From: Glomus cerebriforme
Taxonomy: Eukaryota > Glomeromycota > Glomeromycetes > Glomerales > Glomeraceae
Assembly: GCA_003550305.1 (NCBI GenBank)
Contig: QKYT01000055.1
Location: 1 to 64,000, forward strand
Reading direction: 5' to 3'
Length of the DNA: 64,000 bases
In this document: piece after piece, positions 57,477 to 64,000 of the stretch
Numbering within the stretch: position 1 is the first letter of the stretch
Layout: each line of letters opens with the position of its first letter
Position numbers and translations under genes: made by a program
The notes under the pieces: model-generated
What the model saw: only the letters and a program-made list of their open reading frames with translations
Told to the model about the DNA's origin: nothing
Database searches by the model: none

Positions 57477-58420
57477 CTATTTATCTGAAGATAAAATTCT
57501 GGTTCCTTGAAATCCAATTGTTGGTTTCACAACAATCTTTAAGGGAACTGTATGTTGAATTTCACGAAAATGGAATAAACATTTATAATCTCCAGTCCAA
57601 GAAATTTCACTTGAATTAATTTCATGGAATTCAATATCATCTAAATTTAAAGTAATATTATAATCGTTTTTAATTCGATTTAAAATGTCCTCAAGTTTCA
57701 TTGGATTTTTAAGTTTAGTAGGATCATTAAAGTCACCATCCAAATCACAATCAAAAGTTAAAGAAGGAATCTGATTTAGAATTGCAATTTTCTTTTGTGT
57801 CTCTTTAAAATATTGCAACACTTTTGGAGCATTATTTTTCTTATCCTTATAAATAAAAACACGTAAATTAGTTATTTGAATTGATGGTTTGAATTTCACT
57901 GAGTAAAATTAAAACATACAACATATGGTTTTCCAAATATAGCTAATGTAATTTGTCCTCCTTTGGCTATTTGATGTATTTGTGAAGGTCCCTTTGATTG
58001 AAGTAACTTGTTTTTTCCTTTTTTCGGTATGTAATAATTCGCCTTCCGATTTGGATACAAATCGTTTCTCATATAACCTTCATAAATATTAATTGGTTAA
58101 ATTAATGATTTCATTTAAGTTCGCTACTAAATTTTAAAAGTATTACCGGGCTTGACTTTAACAATGTCGCCTATATAACAGCAAATATTTCTGCTAAGCA
58201 TTAAATCAAATTTAAAAATCAAATATGCGTCATTTTAACAACCTTCATTTCCAAGATTTTTAACAGGCTCCAATAATTCTATTGGTATTTTTCTATATTT
58301 AGCTGTCCTACTAAAAATTCTTGATTCCAATAAGTTGACAAATAAATTTGTTGATTTGTTAGAAATAATTTGAATGTTTTTAAAAGTTGTTAGTGTACGA
58401 TCTGATAATAATTTTGACAT
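57477..58420 (-). CDS. Mitochondrial ribosomal protein bL9m
   Basis: Four exons: 58420-58243, 58170-58147, 58077-57920 and 57845-57477. The first 45 residues are Ser/Thr/Asn/Lys-rich, a likely mitochondrial presequence. The bL9 signature is rebuilt across introns: IELLEPVKNLGNEG, then GDIVKVKPG from the 24-base second exon, then YMRNDLYPNRKANYYIP. A long linker follows (KVLQYFKETQKKI...), then the C-terminal domain (LEDILNRIKNDYNITLNLDD, HTVPLKIVVKP). Bacterial L9 stabilises translocation; the mitochondrial form is a large-subunit protein. An upstream ATG at 58477 would add only a lysine/phenylalanine run from an A-tract and was not chosen. The gene sits tail-to-head with the small gene to its left. 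Confidence 0.86.
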
Positions 58421-59014
58421 TTTAATTAAATTAATCAAAAAAAAAAAAAAGATGAATGTGCATCTTTTAAATTTCAAATTTTGTTGATGATATCGGACAT
58501 TGTCGGATCTATTCTCAGAAACTTCGGATAATTCTGGCCGAAATTGTAGGCGTTCAATGCATATGATTATCTGATGTATGTGCGATGTGGAGTAAAGGAG
58601 ATAAATGCAGATGAATTTTTGATGAATAAACGGATAATTAAATATAATAGGATGAATTCAATGATAAAAACTCACCATCATCTTTTATAATTATTATTAT
58701 ATAAGAAAAGATGGTGTTGTGATCTATGCATTTTCCGGGTTTAACTTTTAATTCTGACAGATTAGTAATATTTTTATTTAAAAAATGTACCATATTGCTT
58801 AATGAAAGATGTGAAATCATTGATGTAACTATTTAACTAGTGTCCACGCGAGCCGAACGCACTTGTCAAATAAATATTCCGGTATTTACCGACATTTATT
58901 GATGCGCATTATCAAATATAAATACCTGTTCATTTTTTTTTTCAATCTAAAATATCAGAAATTTCATTTTAAACATTTTTCTACTAAATACTATAAAGCT
59001 AAAAAATATATAAC
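58421..59014. other. Divergent intergenic region, bL9m / citrate synthase
   Basis: 594 bases containing promoters in both directions. TTCTGGCCGAAATTGTAGGC (about 58531-58550) resembles the CpG-rich core of repeat R. A minus-strand 60-codon frame (58638-58820) is not supported. No other gene. Confidence 0.45.
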
Positions 59015-61105
59015 ATGACTTTCCTACATTCAATTTCTCGTGCCTCTTTTAACTCTTTTAAGGTTTTGATTTGATATTTTACTTTTAAATTATCAAAAGA
59101 AATATTTCTTTTTTTTTTTTGAGTAACAATATTTTGATAATTTATTTGATCATGACTTTGTGATTAATTCGTCTAGATAGTAGCTTTCAAACCTTTATCA
59201 ACAACATTGCCTTTGACAAGACAAATTTATCCTGCTACTATTACTGGTGCTATTCGTTGCTTGCACGCTTCAAAACCTAAAGTATGTATGAAACAAGGCT
59301 TATCGTAAATATTATTTTAAGGTTCGATAATTAAATATTTGATTCAATTTAATTAAAAATTTAAAATAATATTTTCAAATTGTCGTTTATCCCAAAAAAT
59401 TTTTACAATTCAAAATTTGGATATTTATCATTTTTCTTCATTTTATTTTTATTCATTTTTTTTTTTTTTAATTCCGCTAAAAGACTCTTAAAGAACGACT
59501 TGAAGAATTGATTCCACAGAAACAAGAAGAGGTAAAACAAGTTAAAAAAGAACATGGTGCCAAAAGTTTAGGAAATGTAACGGTTGATATGGCATATGGA
59601 GGCATGAGAGGCATTAAAGGGTTGATCTGGGAAGGTTCAGTATTAGATCCCGAAGAAGGTATCGAATTTAAAAATCTCACTATATCCGAATGTAGACAAA
59701 AACTTCCAGCAGCAGATGGTGGTGAAGAACCACTACCAGAAGGATTATTTTGGTTATTAGTAACTGGAGAAATTCCAACAAAAGAACAAGTTAAAGTTTT
59801 GTCAGCCGAATGGGCAGCTAGATCTTCAATTCCTTCATTCGTTGAAGAATTAATTGATAGATGTCCAAATACTTTACATCCAATGTCGCAATTCTCTTTA
59901 GCTGTGACTGCTTTGCAACATGATTCTAATTTTTCTAAAGCGTATCAATCCGGTGTTAATAAGAATGAGTATTGGCAATACGTTTATGAAGACGCTATGG
60001 ATTTAATTTCAAAATTACCAAATGTTGTTGGCAGGATTTATAGAAATATTTACAAAGATGGAAAGGTTCCTCCTATTGAATTAGATAAAGATTATTCTTA
60101 TAATTTGGCTAAAATTCTTGGATACTCGGATAAAGATTTTGTGGAATTATTAAGACTTTATCTTACAATTCATTCTGATCATGAAGGTGGGAACGTATCA
60201 GCTCACACTATGGTAAATAATCTGTTATTATAATAATGTGCTCACTTTATTTTTATTTGCCATTAATAAAAAAAATATATTCTCTAATCTTATACAGAGA
60301 CTTGTTGGAAGTGCACTTTCCGATCCTTATATCTCATTTGCGGCTTCACTTAATGGTTTAGCAGGTCCACTACATGGGTGAATATAAACTCTTTATTTGA
60401 TTTATCTAGTGGGCTTACGCATATTAATTACAATTTTCTATATTTTAAAATTTTTTTTTAAGTCTTGCTAATCAAGAAGTCATTCGCTGGATTCTCAAGA
60501 TGAGAGATACGATTGGTGAGACACCAAGTGATGAAACTGTCAAAGAATATGTTTGGAATACTTTAAAATCCGGTGCAGTCGTACCTGGATATGGCCATGC
60601 AGTTCTCCGTAAGACGGTAAGTTCAATATATATATATATATTTTTTTGTGAATCGTAAACTTAATTATTATTTTATTATTTCGTAATTGATGTAGGATCC
60701 ACGTTATACAGCTCAATATGAATTTGCATTAAAACATCTTCCAAATGATCCTCTCGTTAAGTTAGTTTCACAACTTTATAAAATTGTACCAGGTGTATTA
60801 CTTGAACATGGTAAAACTAAAAATCCTTGGCCAAATGTTGATGCTCATTCTGGTGTATTATTACAGCATTTTGGTTTAGTGGAACAAAATTATTATACTG
60901 TATTATTTGGTGTTTCGAGATCATTAGGAGTTTTAGCTCAATTAATTTGGGATCGTGCTTTGTAAGTATATTTCAATATTATTATCAACTTTAATCATTA
61001 TTATTTTTTTTTTAATTGGTATATATTTGTAGGGGATTACCAATTGAACGACCAAAATCTTATTCTACCGAGTTAATTAAAAAGATGTTTGAAGAACATA
61101 AATGA
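59015..61105 (+). CDS. CIT1: Citrate synthase, mitochondrial
   Basis: Seven exons, beginning 59015-59062, 59177-59281, 59484-60212 and 60298-60377, with the last ending in TGA at 61103-61105. A Ser/Arg/Thr-rich N-terminus ([16 protein letters not shown]...) is a mitochondrial presequence, and the C-terminus (MFEEHK) has no peroxisomal SKL signal. Core motifs: [49 protein letters not shown] (here [13 protein letters not shown]), [16 protein letters not shown] (catalytic His), [16 protein letters not shown] (catalytic His) and [12 protein letters not shown] (catalytic Asp), then [18 protein letters not shown]. It condenses oxaloacetate and acetyl-CoA in the TCA cycle. All three catalytic residues are intact. 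Confidence 0.97.
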
Positions 61106-63152
61106 ATAAATTAGCATTAATAACATTTATTAATTACAACCTAATCCTAACATAAAAACATGTATATTAACAATAATAGTAGTTTTTTTATTTTTCTCTT
61201 TTAACAGAAAGATATATTCCATTTACATTTTATTACTTTATTAATATTATTTTGTTTAATGAAAATATTTTTTTAAAAATGTTATAATATTATAGACAAA
61301 TTTAACTATGTAAAACTATCTAAAACTAACATTATTATTACAAAAAAAAAAAAAAATTCGCGAATTTAGTATTCGTTGGATAATGACCAAACAGATGGGC
61401 AAATTCTTAGCGTGCATTAATGTCCCATGATCTTCGCAGAAAAAATTATGATCTGGTATTCTAAATGTCTAATTTTTTAAATCCCGGCATTTCTAAAAAA
61501 AAATTTTTATAAAGTTCTTATTTAGAAACTAAATTTTTAAAAAGTTTTGCCTACAAAAATATGATTATTAATCAATGTATGGATAAATATAAATCCTGAG
61601 ATTTGTTCTCTGTCTTCATTAATAAAGCTGTGACGTATTTAGGTTCAATAATAAATCACATGACTGTAATCATTAATGAAGTTAACAGATTTTTTGCCAA
61701 AGACCTTTAATCATCAATCAGATTGAATTAAGCCACCAAATTTATTATTAACAGTTAAGTAATCAATAAAATGAATCCAAAAAAAATTTTTAATTCCAAA
61801 TCTTGCATCTAACCAATTTCCAATATAAAGAGCACATTATTATTTGACATATTAACATTGCACATTAGATAAGAGATTTAAAAAATATTTATAACCTTAA
61901 AATACATCAAAAAAAAGTACATTATAGTAAAAAAAAACTATACATATTTTCTTTTAAAAGTAAATTTTTTTCATATCTTCATTTTGAATTAATCTGACCA
62001 AATGACCTATGATCGGTCATATAAGTCATATAGGTCATTCTGGGTCATAGTCCAACATTGTTAAAGGCAGACATTTTAAAAGACTAAATAATTTTTTATT
62101 TCTAATACGTGGTGAAATAGATCAAACATGAAAATTGATTCACTGATTACATATAGTACAATTAAATTTATATGTGATCAACTCAGATCAAATTATAACC
62201 AATCAAAATAGTGTCAATTTAAATGACCATGATTATGGTTGTACTACAAAAATTTGGGGTTAGCCCTAAAAAATTATTAAGATACGCGCATTTATGCTGA
62301 TGATCCGCGCAGAATCGCGTTTTAAAGTTCGTGTTATCCTACAAATTTATATATATGCACCCCGCCGATCATTAATTAAATTTCTCGCGGATCACCAATT
62401 AATCAATGAATAAAACGCTGTAAATATATATCTTTTATAATCTGATATCTTTAAAATATTCTTATTAATATATATTTTAAAATATTTTTATGCAAAAAAA
62501 CACTTTTATCTCAATCATTTGTTAATTGTTTACGTCCTCGGTTGACCTGTAAATTTACTACCAATTTTTACAAACCTTTCACGAAATGAATACAAAAAAC
62601 ATTTGCAATTTCTTTGTAATTTTCAATGTGCGTATTCAAAAAAATCCGTTTAATATAAGTTGAAAACTTTATATTGGATATATTTTGTAACTATTAAAAT
62701 AAAAGATACTTGTCTATAATATTATTCTTAGAATTGCTTCACGTTGTGATTTATTAATGATTAACAGCATAGTATATTTCATTTCTGCAGGTCCATTGAT
62801 TATGTGCATGAATTATATTTTAAAAAACATTAAATGCAGCAAACAGAAATGAATTATCCGCAAGTTTGATTGGTTAAATTGGTTTTGATGATATTCGATA
62901 AAATTCTAGAACCAATAATAATTGTTATTACAAGCGATGCAAATAAGCTTATTTTAATGTTTTATGTTTTGATCCATTATAATGGCAAATATACAATATT
63001 AAATAAGTAAGATCATCGGCTGTATAATATTATATGTTTCAGATAATCCTTAAATTGTTTTTTCTCTTTCACCGGAATTGTTGATGATTTTGTTCTCTTA
63101 ATACATTAATTTTTATCTATCATATCTAATCTACTTAGTCCTTAAGTTCGTA
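61106..63152. other. 2-kb intergenic region
   Basis: No coding gene. At 61993-62048 four to five GGTCA/TGACC words occur in both orientations (ATGACCTATGATCGGTCATA and ATAGGTCATTCTGGGTCATA). A CpG-richer patch at 62255-62400 (GATCCGCGCAGAATCGCG, CACCCCGCCGATC) differs from its surroundings and may be a degraded transposon end. The promoter of the next gene is at the right. Confidence 0.45.
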
Positions 63153-64000
63153 ATGGTAGAACTTGATAATAATTATGCGCGAATGTGTCGTTTTGATCAA
63201 AGTATAAATAGGACATATTGTGTATGTGATTTTAGAATAAACATTCATCGGTGTGATCATAATGAATTTTTTGTAAGCGCTAGTTGGATAACTCTCGTAT
63301 TAGCCTTAATCAATTCAGCATTTGGAGCAATATTTCTATATTATTTAGTCAAAATAAAAAGGCAGCCTTTTTTTCTTCCTTTTACAAGAGAAAGAGGTAT
63401 CATAAGGCCTAAACCAATACATACGTTTCATTTATTAGTTTTAACTTATAATCTAGGTAATTCTGTTGCTTAAATCACGTGATTTAATATATAATGAAGT
63501 TCTACTGATTATTATTTGCTCCGTTTCCACTAGCATTGGCGTTTAATGTAATATGTTTGATTACAGAATCATATCCTAGAGTTATGTGGGCAGAATGTAA
63601 GCTTTTAAGTCTTTTTGCATTATTAATTCTCGATAAGAAATTTAATCATCTTCGATATAGTGGGTTGTTTTTTACCACTTGCAATATGCGGTTCGCTTGC
63701 AATTTTCAATCCATTAAGTCTTGGTAAGTTTAATATAATCAAATGCAAAAAAATTTTTCTCTTAAAATTAAACTAAAATTTTCAATTTTATGATGATTAG
63801 TTTACTCAACGCCATCGGAATCGGGTGACCCTGACAGGTCAATTGCACCGAATAAAAAATTTTTAGATATAGTGGGATTTGTTTTTATTATTCATCCATA
63901 TATTTTATTTATTCCATCGGTAATATTATCTGGATATTATTCTGATATAAATGATTTTGAAAATGCAAGGTTTTATTTTAAAATACATTACATAAGTTGG
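63153..64000 (+). CDS. Multi-pass membrane protein, 5' part (receptor-like), unrecognised
   Basis: Four exons so far (63153-63456, 63534-63596, 63661-63723, 63801 to edge), cut by the window end. The N-terminus has five Cys in about 40 residues (MCRFDQ, YCVCDF, HRCDH) and an N-glycosylation site (NRT), as in an extracellular disulfide-bonded head. Membrane segments: WITLVLALINSAFGAIFLYY, FHLLVLTYNLALAFNVICLI, GCFLPLAICGSLAIFN and VGFVFIIHPYILFIPSVILS; more would follow. The spacing is consistent with a seven-helix receptor-like protein. I recognise no named family. Exon 2-3 joints restore an uninterrupted frame. Intron 1 contains a 16-base palindrome. Confidence 0.6.

Noticed and set aside
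57890..57925. A 17-21-base intron at the end of bL9m exon 3
   Set aside because: Too short for an intron. Using the acceptor at about 57846 gives a normal 74-base intron with a branch-like ACTAAT and an in-frame join.
58638..58820. Minus-strand 60-codon frame with ELKVKPGKC, reminiscent of the bL9 motif DIVKVKPG
   Set aside because: No flanking family residues, and the real bL9m motif is accounted for 0.5 kb away. Likely chance.

Overview
The window looks like nuclear DNA of a very AT-rich fungus with many short GT-AG introns, most likely an arbuscular mycorrhizal fungus of the Rhizophagus type (Glomeromycotina). The evidence is the fused alpha-beta tryptophan synthase, an Atg15-type lipase and a Kre2/Ktr mannosyltransferase (all fungal), introns of roughly 60-150 bases with poly-T tracts before the acceptor, A/T homopolymers everywhere, and FAR1/MULE-type transposon remains with a zinc knuckle. 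The genus is an inference from style, not from a database match. Two N-gaps (10447-10896, 21287-22229) and single Ns show a draft assembly.

Layout. 1-4.3 kb: an intact six-exon ATG15-like lipase gene preceded by a dead partial copy of its first exon, which a 1.44-kb element has split. 5-14.7 kb: an O-fucosyltransferase-like type II membrane protein, a ZZZ3-like SANT/ZZ-finger chromatin protein and a class I cyclic nucleotide phosphodiesterase, all on the minus strand. 14.7-22.4 kb: gene-poor spacer. 22.4-25.4 kb: mitochondrial ribosomal protein uL2m and a Kre2/Ktr mannosyltransferase. 25.9-45 kb: a repeat-rich block with two MULE-type elements (one with about 92-base inverted ends and a 9-base target duplication), hAT-like MITEs with 8-base duplications, long foldbacks and at least four tandem arrays. 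45.7-61.1 kb: a dense housekeeping block: TRP5, delta-COP, TMEM208/SND2, UTP5/WDR43, RBM42, a small unknown gene, bL9m and mitochondrial citrate synthase. 63.2 kb to the edge: the start of a multi-pass membrane protein.

The genes do not form a pathway. Several are paired head to head over 220-240 bases (delta-COP/TMEM208; UTP5/RBM42), suggesting shared promoters. The abrupt change between the transposon block and the gene block is the main large-scale feature.

Most interesting signals: (i) the dead ATG15 exon differs from the live one by about 46 substitutions, all C-to-T or G-to-A, a RIP-like or deamination pattern; (ii) a MULE-type element whose two inverted ends both carry a tRNA-like sequence with A and B boxes; (iii) tandem arrays whose units carry splice-site-like signals, two of them resembling a micro-exon plus an intron; (iv) an hAT-like MITE inserted in an older relative, with an empty-site copy elsewhere in the window.
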